Source: Lachnospiraceae bacterium (lineage in GTDB: Bacteria > Bacillota > Clostridia > Lachnospirales > Lachnospiraceae). Taken from it: 33,561 bases of DNA. The notes beneath the pieces are model-generated. The model was not told the DNA's origin. It did no database searches and saw only the letters and a list, made by a program, of their open reading frames with translations. Position 1 is the stretch's first letter. Every line of letters begins with the position of its first letter. Where the stretch lies: positions 1 to 33,561 of the forward strand of contig JAJPXX010000205.1 of NCBI GenBank assembly GCA_021205225.1, read 5' to 3'. A program made the position numbers and the translations under genes. Below, in pieces: positions 1 through 6,823 of this stretch.

Positions 1-65
1 CCTTTATAATTTCTATTATTGATAAAAGGAACGAACAATCAAGACAAAAAGGAAGGGAATCTAAT

Positions 66-1235
66 ATGGCTCTGAAATTAACAAAAGACTTCAAAGGCGT
101 CATTTTCGCGCCGAGAAAAAATGAAATCAAACCCGGTCCCGGCGTGCTTTATCCGCGGATCGTTGAACTGAAGCATGCAGGAGAAGAGAACGGTACCCTG
201 CTTGCATCGTTTGAATATTACGAGAATCGGGAACCGGCTGTTATCCCCATTTATAAAAGTACAGATGGCGGGAAAACATGGAATCATTTCAGTGAAGTGG
301 AGGATACCAAAAACGGATGGGGGATGCGTTTCCAGCCGCATCTGTTTGAACTGCCGCAGCCGTGTGGGGATTTACCGGCCGGTACCCTTCTGTTTGCCGG
401 CAATTCCATTCCGGCGCAGGCATTTGCTCCTGGTAATCCGCCAGACTTCATAGGGACGGAGCTCCAGCTTTATATCAGCCGTGATCACGGAAAAAGCTGG
501 GAATATCGCTCTTCATTTGCATACGGCGGTGTGCCGGTAGAGCAGAATTGGGATTGCATTGGACCAGTCTGGGAGCCGTTTTTGTACCTCAATGCTTACG
601 GAGACCTGACTGCTGTCTATTCGGATGAGAAGCCGCACACAGACCGCCGCCTGAATCAGTGTCTCGCGGTGATTTCTTCCCCTGATGGCGGAAAAACATG
701 GGGCGAAGCAAGGCTTGTAGCTGCGATCCCGGACGGAGTGCGGCGCCCTGGTATGGCGATCGTCACAAAGCTGCCAAATGGCAGGTATTTTATGTGCTTC
801 GAGATCGTAAATGATGAGAATTGCGGAATCTTCTATAAGATTTCAGACGATGGGATGGATTTCGGCGACCCTTCTTTACGTGGGACACGGGCGCAGACAG
901 CGGATGGAACGTATGTCGGGAGTATGCCTTATTGCATCTGGACAAAAGCTGGCGGACCTAATGGGACGATCATTCTCAGCGGCAAACGGGATGGCGACTG
1001 GCTGGGACTGCGGGATCCGGGTAAGTTCCTGGTCAACTACAACCTGGGAGAGGGACCCTGGGAGCAGGCAGATATGCTGGTTTCCTATGACTCCAGAATC
1101 CATCCTGCCGGATGGAGCATGGGGATGGCAGCGATTGACGACGACACGAAACTGATCCAGCTTGCCCCCACGCAGATGGATCCAGACGTGATGCAGATAT
1201 CCTGCGGCATTGCACGGATGGAAACTATGGAGTAA
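66..1235 (+). CDS. Sialidase-like / Asp-box beta-propeller glycoside hydrolase
   Basis: The 389-residue product has three clear Asp-box motifs, STDGGKTW (65-72), SRDHGKSW (138-145) and SPDGGKTW (205-212), and a degenerate fourth near 260. These mark the blades of a sialidase-type beta-propeller. A YPRI segment near 29-32 sits where sialidases carry an Arg-containing motif but lacks the classical FRIP proline. GH33-like sialidase and GH93-like exo-arabinanase are both possible, and the substrate cannot be read from the sequence. There is no signal peptide, so the enzyme probably acts in the cytoplasm on an imported oligosaccharide. The ATG follows an AAGGAAGGG ribosome binding site. A TATAAT at 5-10 could be the -10 of a promoter whose -35 lies outside the window. 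The PHP gene starts three bases after the stop, so the two are probably co-transcribed. Confidence 0.75.
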   Translation: MALKLTKDFKGVIFAPRKNEIKPGPGVLYPRIVELKHAGEENGTLLASFEYYENREPAVIPIYKSTDGGKTWNHFSEVEDTKNGWGMRFQPHLFELPQPCGDLPAGTLLFAGNSIPAQAFAPGNPPDFIGTELQLYISRDHGKSWEYRSSFAYGGVPVEQNWDCIGPVWEPFLYLNAYGDLTAVYSDEKPHTDRRLNQCLAVISSPDGGKTWGEARLVAAIPDGVRRPGMAIVTKLPNGRYFMCFEIVNDENCGIFYKISDDGMDFGDPSLRGTRAQTADGTYVGSMPYCIWTKAGGPNGTIILSGKRDGDWLGLRDPGKFLVNYNLGEGPWEQADMLVSYDSRIHPAGWSMGMAAIDDDTKLIQLAPTQMDPDVMQISCGIARMETME

Positions 1236-1238
1236 ATC

Positions 1239-2120
1239 ATGATTGATTTACATATTCACACAGAGGCGTCGGATGGTTCTGATTCCATCCCGGAGCTTTT
1301 ATCAAAACTGAAAGAGTGCGGCATTCATACCTTTGCCGTGACGGATCATGATACAATCGACGGTGCGCTGGAGATGGAACACGTCGTCTGGCAGGGCGCA
1401 CGTTATGTAAAAGGCGTAGAATTTTCCTGTGTTTCACCATTTGGCAAATGCCACATTCTGGGGTACGGCTACAATGCCTCAGATCCGCAGCTGCTGGCTG
1501 CTCTGAAGGAAGGGGCTGAGCTTCGGATGGCAAAGCTTGGCCAAAGGCTTTCATATGTCCAGGAGACCTATCACATTCAATTTGCCCAGGAAGAGCTGGA
1601 CTGGCTGTACAGTCTGAAAAGTCCCGGAAAGCCTCATATTGCGGAGCTTCTGCTTAAGAGAGGAATTGGAAAAGACCGAAATGATGTGATCCGCAATTAT
1701 ATCCACGGGACGAAAAACGAAGCAGACCGGATTTTGGCGCAAACAGCAATCTCCGGCATCCTTCACGCAGGCGGTATCCCGGTCTGGGCGCACCCGCTTG
1801 GCGGAGAAGGAGATGAACTGCTTTCGAACGAGCAGTTTACCGTTCAGCTAAGGTCATTGATAAAGAGTGGCATCCGGGGACTAGAATGCCATTATTCACG
1901 TTATTCAAAAGAGCAGGTACAGTTTTTGCGGGAAAAAGCAGTTCGGCATCACTTGCTGATCAGCGGCGGAAGTGATTATCACGGCTCCCGTAAAAATATC
2001 GCTCTTGGCACTCTGAATGCGTATGGCGAGCCGGTGTATGAGGAGGATTTAACAATTCTGCAGGAAATATCTGGCAATGCCACAGGCATAGAGAATTCTT
2101 GCAGGCCGGGCGGCCTGTAA
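1239..2120 (+). CDS. PHP-domain metal-dependent phosphoesterase
   Basis: This 293-residue protein carries the full set of PHP metal-ligand motifs: DLHIHT (H5, H7), TDHDT (D36, H37), GVEFS (E61), CHILGY (H72), WAHPLGG (H185), ECHYS (H218) and GSDYHG (D246, H248). Its length and motif order fit stand-alone PHP proteins of the YciV / 3',5'-nucleoside bisphosphate phosphatase and 5'-3' exoribonuclease (RNase AM) group rather than a polymerase PHP domain. It probably hydrolyses phosphate esters with a trinuclear metal centre in the cytoplasm; the substrate is unknown. It starts three bases after the hydrolase gene, and the CTATGGAG at the end of that gene acts as its ribosome binding site, which suggests translational coupling. 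The last codons contain the stem of a terminator-like hairpin. Confidence 0.8.
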   Translation: MIDLHIHTEASDGSDSIPELLSKLKECGIHTFAVTDHDTIDGALEMEHVVWQGARYVKGVEFSCVSPFGKCHILGYGYNASDPQLLAALKEGAELRMAKLGQRLSYVQETYHIQFAQEELDWLYSLKSPGKPHIAELLLKRGIGKDRNDVIRNYIHGTKNEADRILAQTAISGILHAGGIPVWAHPLGGEGDELLSNEQFTVQLRSLIKSGIRGLECHYSRYSKEQVQFLREKAVRHHLLISGGSDYHGSRKNIALGTLNAYGEPVYEEDLTILQEISGNATGIENSCRPGGL

Positions 2121-2126
2121 TCTTTT
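2102..2126 (+). terminator. Probable intrinsic terminator overlapping the end of the PHP gene
   Basis: A perfect 6-bp GC stem, CAGGCC-GGGC-GGCCTG (2102-2117), lies within the last codons and stop of the PHP gene and is followed by TCTTTT. The T-tract is short and offset by the stop codon, so efficiency is uncertain. Confidence 0.5.
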
Positions 2127-2160
2127 AGGAAACCTTAATAATTCTATCGAAAAAGCTTTC

Positions 2161-2189
2161 TTGTTTTCATCGAAAAGGGATGCTATACT
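2161..2189 (+). promoter_or_regulatory. SigA-type promoter for the DUF1002 gene
   Basis: TTGTTT (2161-2166) and TATACT (2184-2189) are separated by exactly 17 bases, with an extended -10 TG one base upstream of the -10 box. It lies between the terminator-like hairpin of the PHP gene and the DUF1002 gene, giving a leader of about 115 nt. Confidence 0.75.
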
Positions 2190-2210
2190 CGTTGATAACA
2201 GTGTAAATAG

Positions 2211-2283
2211 CTGCGTCAGGTAAAGAAAGACTGACGCAGACAGAATTGACGGAGATAGCAGAATTCAGATGGTCCATCTCCGT
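2211..2283 (+). other. Two consecutive hairpins in the 5' leader of the DUF1002 gene
   Basis: The first hairpin has a perfect 9-bp stem, CTGCGTCAG / CTGACGCAG (2211-2219 and 2231-2239), with an 11-nt loop. The second has a perfect 8-bp stem, ACGGAGAT / ATCTCCGT (2249-2256 and 2276-2283). Neither is followed by a T-tract, so they look like leader structures (stability, protein binding or translation control) rather than terminators. The gene's AAAGGAGAGG ribosome binding site lies just downstream and is free. Confidence 0.6.
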
Positions 2284-2312
2284 TTATCGAAAAGAAAAGG
2301 AGAGGTTAGCGT

Positions 2313-4337
2313 ATGAAATTTACAAAGAAGCTGGCTGCGGTTTTAATGAGCGCGCTCACTCTGGCTGCGGCGATTCCGTCTGTTCCCGCGATGGCAGACA
2401 GCCAGAAGGTTGTGACGCTTGGCGCGGATTTATCAGAAGAACAGAGGACTATGATTCTCAAATATTTCGGCATATACGGTGAGTCGAATATTGAGACACT
2501 GACTATCACGAATGAGGATGAGAGAGAGCACCTCGGTTCCTATATCCCGCTGGAGCAGATTGGCACCAGAACTTATAGCTGTGCGCTGGTGAGTCCGACG
2601 ACATCCGGAGGCATTCAGGTAAAGACGGCGAATCTTACCTATGTGACCAGTAATATGATTGCGTCGACGCTCTCTACCGCCGGTGTGGTAAACTGTGAGG
2701 TACTGGCTGCGGCTCCGTTCGCTGTGTCCGGTACCGGAGCGCTCACCGGTGTGCTGATGGCGTATGAGACGGCTTCCGGCGAGACATTGGATGAGACGAA
2801 AAAGGAAACGGCGACACAGGAGCTGGTTACTACGACAACGATCTCGGATAGTGTGGGAACAGTCGAAGCAACGCAGATCGTTAATGAGACCAAGATACAG
2901 GTCATTCAGGGTGATGTTGTCAGCACCGGCGACATTGAGGTGATTGTTGACACGGTTGCGGAGGAAGAGAATGTGACCCTTTCCGATGAGGATCGCGCCC
3001 TGCTGGTTGAGCTTATGGAAAAGATCGCGGAGCAGGATTACAACTATGAAGAGATGAGCGAGACTCTGGAGCGTGTCGAAGAAAATCTGGATTCCCTTCT
3101 CAACGAGGAAAATGATGGGACAGAAAGCTCTTCGGATGAGGAGAGTACAGAATCCGAAGAAAGCGCGCAGGAAGCAGCGTCGGAAACAGATGAGTCGGAA
3201 GAGTCAGCCCTTTCTGAAGACAGCATTCTTCTGAACACAGATGAATCCGCTCTGGGAAGCGACGTGGTGTTTGACGCGACAGATGAATCCGCTCTTTCTG
3301 AGACAGAGGCATCTGCGGAAGCAGAGACCGAGACGGAAAGCGTTTCCATTGAAACAGAAGCTTCCGATGATTATGGCTTTGATATTACAGTATCTGATAC
3401 CTATGAGGATTCGACTGGTGATGATGGCTCCTCGGATTCTGCCGACGCAGATGCTTCTGCTGACGCAGGCAGTTCCACAGAGAATGCGGCAGATGATGGT
3501 TCCGTGCAGACGGAAGGGTCGGATATCGTGGTAGATTTCGAGACTTCCGACGCCGAAGAGACGGGCGAAACCGAGGCATCTGAAGCAGAAACCGAGACGG
3601 GGTCTGAAACGGAAAGTACGATTCAGGGAATTATTTCCATAGCGGAATTGGTATTGGAGCCGAATACAGACGAGGATGCCGCGGAAACAGCTGCGATTGA
3701 GGCCGGGAGAAATTATCTGACAATTTCCACCTGGCGTACGGATCTGGTTGCGGGCACAGGAACTATTTCCGTATACGATGCGGCAGATGGCTCTCTGATT
3801 GAGACGGTAGAGATGAGTGACGCGACAAAGGTTATCTCCGAAGCGATCACAGACGTAGAGAAGCTGTATGAAATGGGAGGGTGGACAGAAGGAACTGAAT
3901 TCCGTATCTACCTGAGCAGCCCGCTGGCAGCGGATATGTCCTATTATATAGTAATCAGCGACGATGCGCTTACGACTGAAGATGGCTCTGCTTCCATACA
4001 GACCGCATTGGATGATTATCTTCTTAACTGGCATTTTGACACGCTCAGCTACGGTATTGGTGTTGATGAGACGGTAGACGGTGTGACAGCGAACAGCGCC
4101 GTGACCGGGACACTCTATGTGGATTCAGAGGTTTCTGCCTACGCATTGCTCGACAGCATCACGGTAGACGGCGTGGAGACTCTGGAGGATGGAGCGGCGA
4201 TTGCATTTACGGAAAGCTCCACCTTCGAGCTGACGATCGGACAGAGCGGAGAAGCGGTGATTCACGTATCCTATTATGATTCTGCGGAGACAATGAATCT
4301 TGTAAATGAAGCTGCTTACACAGTGACTGTGAAATAG
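2313..4337 (+). CDS. Secreted DUF1002 protein with acidic Ser/Glu linker
   Basis: The 674-residue product begins with a signal peptide (KKL, hydrophobic core, likely cut after PAMA near 27-28). Residues ~30-260 match the DUF1002 family (related to Bacillus YpuA), including the LSEEQRTMILKYFG and ITNEDEREHL segments. Residues ~265-433 are a low-complexity linker rich in Glu, Ser, Asp, Thr and Ala with short tandem repeats of TDESAL. Residues ~434-674 form a second globular, beta-rich region with no family I can name. The function of DUF1002 is not known; export and an extended acidic spacer suggest an envelope or extracellular role. It is monocistronic, with its own promoter, structured leader and 3' hairpin, and AAAGGAGAGG precedes the ATG. 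Confidence 0.8.
   Translation: MKFTKKLAAVLMSALTLAAAIPSVPAMADSQKVVTLGADLSEEQRTMILKYFGIYGESNIETLTITNEDEREHLGSYIPLEQIGTRTYSCALVSPTTSGGIQVKTANLTYVTSNMIASTLSTAGVVNCEVLAAAPFAVSGTGALTGVLMAYETASGETLDETKKETATQELVTTTTISDSVGTVEATQIVNETKIQVIQGDVVSTGDIEVIVDTVAEEENVTLSDEDRALLVELMEKIAEQDYNYEEMSETLERVEENLDSLLNEENDGTESSSDEESTESEESAQEAASETDESEESALSEDSILLNTDESALGSDVVFDATDESALSETEASAEAETETESVSIETEASDDYGFDITVSDTYEDSTGDDGSSDSADADASADAGSSTENAADDGSVQTEGSDIVVDFETSDAEETGETEASEAETETGSETESTIQGIISIAELVLEPNTDEDAAETAAIEAGRNYLTISTWRTDLVAGTGTISVYDAADGSLIETVEMSDATKVISEAITDVEKLYEMGGWTEGTEFRIYLSSPLAADMSYYIVISDDALTTEDGSASIQTALDDYLLNWHFDTLSYGIGVDETVDGVTANSAVTGTLYVDSEVSAYALLDSITVDGVETLEDGAAIAFTESSTFELTIGQSGEAVIHVSYYDSAETMNLVNEAAYTVTVK
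3237..3295 (+). repeat. Direct repeat within the acidic linker of the DUF1002 gene
   Basis: ACAGATGAATCCGCTCT occurs at 3237-3253 and again, identical over 17 bases, at 3279-3295. The period is 42 bases (14 codons) and both copies encode TDESAL. A diverged relative lies just upstream. This points to linker growth by internal duplication. Confidence 0.7.
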
Positions 4338-4348
4338 TAAGGCAGCGG

Positions 4349-4383
4349 CCTGGTGCCTGACGGATATATAGTCAGACACCAGG
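4349..4383 (+). terminator. Strong 3' hairpin after the DUF1002 gene
   Basis: CCTGGTGCCTGAC (4349-4361) pairs with GTCAGACACCAGG (4371-4383) with a single mismatch and a 9-nt loop, eleven bases after the stop codon. No T-tract follows, so it may serve as a mRNA 3' end structure rather than a classical terminator. It also forms the left end of the inverted-repeat element. Confidence 0.45.
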
Positions 4384-4660
4384 GCTGAAGTGAAAAGTTT
4401 ATTTCCACGCCAAAATTTGTGATTTTCCGGTGGATTTCACTCTTTCTGGGATTACTGGGTGAACAAGGAAGAAAAACTTCATTCCATTTACGCCATCATT
4501 TACCCAGTAGAATTGGGTAGGCCATATGGTGTAAGACTGATTTCCACTAGGTTTTTGCTGCGAACGCCGGAAATACAAGTGGAATTTTGAGTAAGACTGA
4601 ATTCCACTTGTACCCCCGAGTTGTGGAATTTAAATTTTCATTTCACCGTCAGACACCAGG
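4349..4660. repeat. Non-coding ~312 bp element with terminal inverted repeats (MITE-like)
   Basis: The ends CCTGGTGCCTGACGG (4349-4363) and CCGTCAGACACCAGG (4646-4660) are inverted repeats matching at 14 of 15 positions. The similarity continues inward: GTGAAAAG...ATTTCCAC on the left mirrors GTGGAATTT...CATTTCAC on the right. Inside are a perfect 13-bp inverted repeat (4574-4586 with 4600-4612), an ACTGGGT/ACCCAGT pair, and six or more copies of ATTTCCAC/GTGGAA-type motifs in both orientations. No ORF of note is present. I see no clear target-site duplication. It could be a miniature transposable element, another dispersed palindromic repeat, or a structured RNA. Confidence 0.6.
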
Positions 4661-4682
4661 TTTCATCTAAGATATTTTTCAG

Positions 4683-4711
4683 TTGCATTTTTCTGTGAAA
4701 TAAACTATAAT
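4683..4711 (+). promoter_or_regulatory. SigA-type promoter of the thiamine operon
   Basis: TTGCAT (4683-4688) and a consensus TATAAT (4706-4711) are 17 bases apart. The expected start, around 4718, lies just before the TPP aptamer, as is usual for riboswitch leaders. Confidence 0.8.
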
Positions 4712-4721
4712 GCCCTTATAA

Positions 4722-4811
4722 GAGACAGGGGAGCCTGTGCGGCAGGCTGAGAGGAAGTCACCCAACTTCGACCCTTGACCTGATGCGGATAATGCCGCCG
4801 TAGGAAGTCGC
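4722..4811 (+). promoter_or_regulatory. TPP riboswitch (THI box)
   Basis: The conserved blocks are all present in order: GGGGAGCC, GGCTGAGAGG, ACCCTTGACCTGAT, GGATAATGCC and CGTAGGAAG. P1 can be closed by GAC (4724-4726) with GTC (4807-4809). The P3 arm is GAAGT/ACTTC, and P4/P5 is GCGG-ATAAT-GCCGC. It senses thiamine pyrophosphate and is followed by a terminator, so it should switch off thiW-thiM-thiE-thiD-thiC when TPP is plentiful. Confidence 0.95.
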
Positions 4812-4827
4812 CAGTTGCTTTTTTCGG

Positions 4828-4853
4828 AGATACCCGCATGGGTGTCTTTTTTT
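4828..4853 (+). terminator. Riboswitch-controlled intrinsic terminator
   Basis: AGATACCC-GCAT-GGGTGTCT (4828-4847) is an 8-bp stem with one G-U pair and a 4-nt loop, followed by a run of seven T (4847-4853). CCGCAT (4834-4839) in this hairpin is complementary to ATGCGG (4783-4788) in the aptamer P4/P5 region. That pairing is a candidate antiterminator that TPP binding would prevent. Confidence 0.85.
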
Positions 4854-5218
4854 GTCCAATTAGGAAAGTTCTCCGAACTTCCTATTGGACAAAAACCCTC
4901 CGGGGGATGCATATGCCGCGCTGGAGGAAATTGTCTGCTGGCGCAGACGCGCGGCAGCGCGAGAATCCCGCAAAGCGGGATTCTATTTTACGCCTTTGCA
5001 ATAAGGCGGAGAAACATTCACGGAAATCCGTGCGGACAGAGGGGGAGCGCCCTGTGTCTTGTATCACAGCGATGGGAAGCCGTGTTCCGGCGTGAGAGGG
5101 AACCAGTAAGTTCCGACCGAACTTCCCGGAAGGGCATAAGCCTTTTCGGATAGTGGCAATGTGTCATTTTTTGCACAGACGCCACGGAGGAGCGACGCTG
5201 TGATCTGCCGTTTCTCCG
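4849..5218 (+). other. Multi-hairpin leader between the TPP terminator and thiW (candidate structured RNA)
   Basis: No gene is convincing here, but the plus strand is packed with stems. They are: 4849-4895, a ~21-bp stem with two bulges; 4915-4955, GCCGCGC/GCGCGGC enclosing GTCTGC/GCAGAC; 4962-4984, a perfect 10-bp stem with AAA loop; 4991-5008, CGCCTT/AAGGCG; 5019-5032, CACGGA/TCCGTG; 5035-5058, 9 bp with one mismatch; and 5153-5185, GTGGC/GCCAC. Two long-range 9-bp pairings nest them: CGGAGAAAC (5007-5015) with GTTTCTCCG (5210-5218), and ATCACAGCG (5063-5071) with CGCTGTGAT (5196-5204). It does not match riboswitch, T-box, tmRNA or RNase P signatures that I know. Confidence 0.55.
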
Positions 5219-5257
5219 AAACAAATCTACTATTACTTATTTCAAAGGAGAAGAATT

Positions 5258-5779
5258 ATGAAGAAGTCAACTAACATTCAGAAACTGGTAACCGCTGCTT
5301 TGCTTTGTGCTGTCGCAGTTGTCGGCAGCATGTTTTCCTTCCCCGTACTGGGGAGCAAATGCGCTCCCATTCAGCATATGGTAAACATCATTTGCGCGGT
5401 GGTACTCGGACCTGGCTACGGCGTGTGTGTCGCGTTCTGCGCGAGTCTTTTGCGCAATCTGTTTGGTCTTGGAAGCCTGATGGCTTTTCCAGGCAGCATG
5501 ATCGGTGCGTTGCTGTGCGGCCTGATGTACTGGAAAACACGGAAGGTTCTGCCGACGCTTCTGGCAGAGGTTTTCGGAACGGCGGTGCTTGGCGGCCTGT
5601 GCGCATACCCGATTGCGGTTTTCCTGATGGGAGTAGACGCAGGCGCGGTAGCATTCTACGCGTATATTATTCCATTCCTGATTTCTACGGCGGGCGGCGC
5701 GATTCTTTCTGCTGTTGTGATTTATTCCATGCAGGGATCCGGTGTACTTGCTAAGGTGCAGGCGCAGATGAATCAATAA
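5258..5779 (+). CDS. thiW: ThiW, ECF-transporter substrate-binding subunit for thiazole
   Basis: The 173-residue hydrophobic protein has about five to six membrane segments and the ThiW family signatures FSFPVLGSKCAPIQHMVN (27-44) and LLRNLFGLGSLMAFPGSMIGALLCG. ThiW proteins are predicted S components of energy-coupling factor transporters for hydroxyethylthiazole, working in the membrane with shared EcfA/EcfT subunits encoded elsewhere. The assignment rests on family knowledge and on context: it is the first gene of the TPP-riboswitch operon and lies next to thiM, whose kinase uses the imported thiazole. The ATG follows a strong AAAGGAGAAG ribosome binding site. Confidence 0.9.
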   Translation: MKKSTNIQKLVTAALLCAVAVVGSMFSFPVLGSKCAPIQHMVNIICAVVLGPGYGVCVAFCASLLRNLFGLGSLMAFPGSMIGALLCGLMYWKTRKVLPTLLAEVFGTAVLGGLCAYPIAVFLMGVDAGAVAFYAYIIPFLISTAGGAILSAVVIYSMQGSGVLAKVQAQMNQ

Positions 5780-5893
5780 AAATAAACCTTTTTATGCTTA
5801 TATCAGTACGCTTACGAATACCGATTGTTTTTCAGAAATATCTGTCCGGATCGGAAGGAGCGAATATACTGTGCCTGAAAGAGGGGCTGTCGA

Positions 5894-6823
5894 ATGTGGA
5901 AGGAATTGCTGGAAAATGTGCGGGCATATGCGCCGCGGATTCACTGCATCACCAATTATGTGTCTATGAATGACTGCGCGAATATCCTGCTGGCGTGCGG
6001 AGCGTCCCCTATCATGGCGATGGATGAAGCGGAAACTGCGCAAATCACATCAATCTGTGACGGGCTTACCATTAATATTGGCACCTTAAGCAGAGCGACG
6101 ATACCAGCTATGCTCTTGTCTGGAAAGCGTGCGAATGAACTTGGAATACCGGTTGTTCTTGACCCGGTTGGAGCAGGGGCATCCGATTTCCGGACGGAGA
6201 GTGCAGTCCGGCTTCTAAAGGAGATCCGCTTCACTGCAATTCGCGGAAATGCCTCTGAATTGCGTGCCTTGTCCGCTGCCTGTGAGGACATATTGGAACC
6301 ATGTCGGCTGTCCGCCACGAGTGAGAATTCGCTGGAGCGGCATATGTTTACCGGCGGTGTTGATGTCAGCGAGCCTGACCGGGTGACAGAAGAAAATCTG
6401 GATATCTGGATTGCCTTTGTTAAGAATTTTGCAAAGAGGACTGGGGCAGTGGTGGCTCTGACCGGTACGATTGACATTGTGGCGAATACGAATTCAGCGT
6501 TTATTATTCGAAATGGGCATTCGATGATGAGCCGCGTCACCGGGACGGGCTGTCAGCTTTCTGTATTGACAGCCGCGTTTCTGGCAGCGAATCAGATTTT
6601 TTTGACGAGAGCCGGAAAAGGGAAAAAGTATCCGGATGATGACGCAGGAAAGCTTTCCGCAGTCGCCGCAGCGGTATGCACAGTGGGTGTATGCGGAGAG
6701 ATCGCGCAGAGAAGACTGACCACGATGGATGGAAATGCGACTTATCGAAATTACATCATTGACGCAGTTTACCTTTTGACATCGCAGGAACTGGAAACGG
6801 AGGCAAAGTATGAGATGCGATAA
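5894..6823 (+). CDS. thiM: Hydroxyethylthiazole kinase ThiM
   Basis: ThiM phosphorylates 4-methyl-5-(2-hydroxyethyl)thiazole, allowing salvage of the thiazole half of thiamine. The ribokinase-fold signatures are present: CITNYVSMNDCAN (18-30), DPVGAGAS (90-97), RGNASE (117-122), ALTGTID (188-194) and the anion-hole/catalytic GTGC (217-220). At 309 residues it is longer than the usual 260-280, with extra sequence around 128-165 (EPCRL to VSEPD). The ATG has a modest AGAGGGG ribosome binding site, and 114 bases separate it from thiW. It overlaps thiE by 14 bases. Together with ThiW it forms the thiazole salvage arm of the operon. Confidence 0.93.
   Translation: MWKELLENVRAYAPRIHCITNYVSMNDCANILLACGASPIMAMDEAETAQITSICDGLTINIGTLSRATIPAMLLSGKRANELGIPVVLDPVGAGASDFRTESAVRLLKEIRFTAIRGNASELRALSAACEDILEPCRLSATSENSLERHMFTGGVDVSEPDRVTEENLDIWIAFVKNFAKRTGAVVALTGTIDIVANTNSAFIIRNGHSMMSRVTGTGCQLSVLTAAFLAANQIFLTRAGKGKKYPDDDAGKLSAVAAAVCTVGVCGEIAQRRLTTMDGNATYRNYIIDAVYLLTSQELETEAKYEMR

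Noticed and set aside
3204-4034. 276-codon minus-strand ORF opposite the DUF1002 gene
   Set aside because: Product is rich in Arg, Cys and Ile with no motif; it arises from the repetitive Glu/Ser codons on the other strand.
4815-5153. Plus-strand ORFs of 112 and 85 codons in the thiW leader
   Set aside because: No ribosome binding site, no recognisable motif, and they run through the TPP terminator and the hairpins; the region looks like RNA structure.
5866-5893. GTG with AAGGAG upstream just before thiM
   Set aside because: It is out of frame with thiM, and the frame shows no conserved product.
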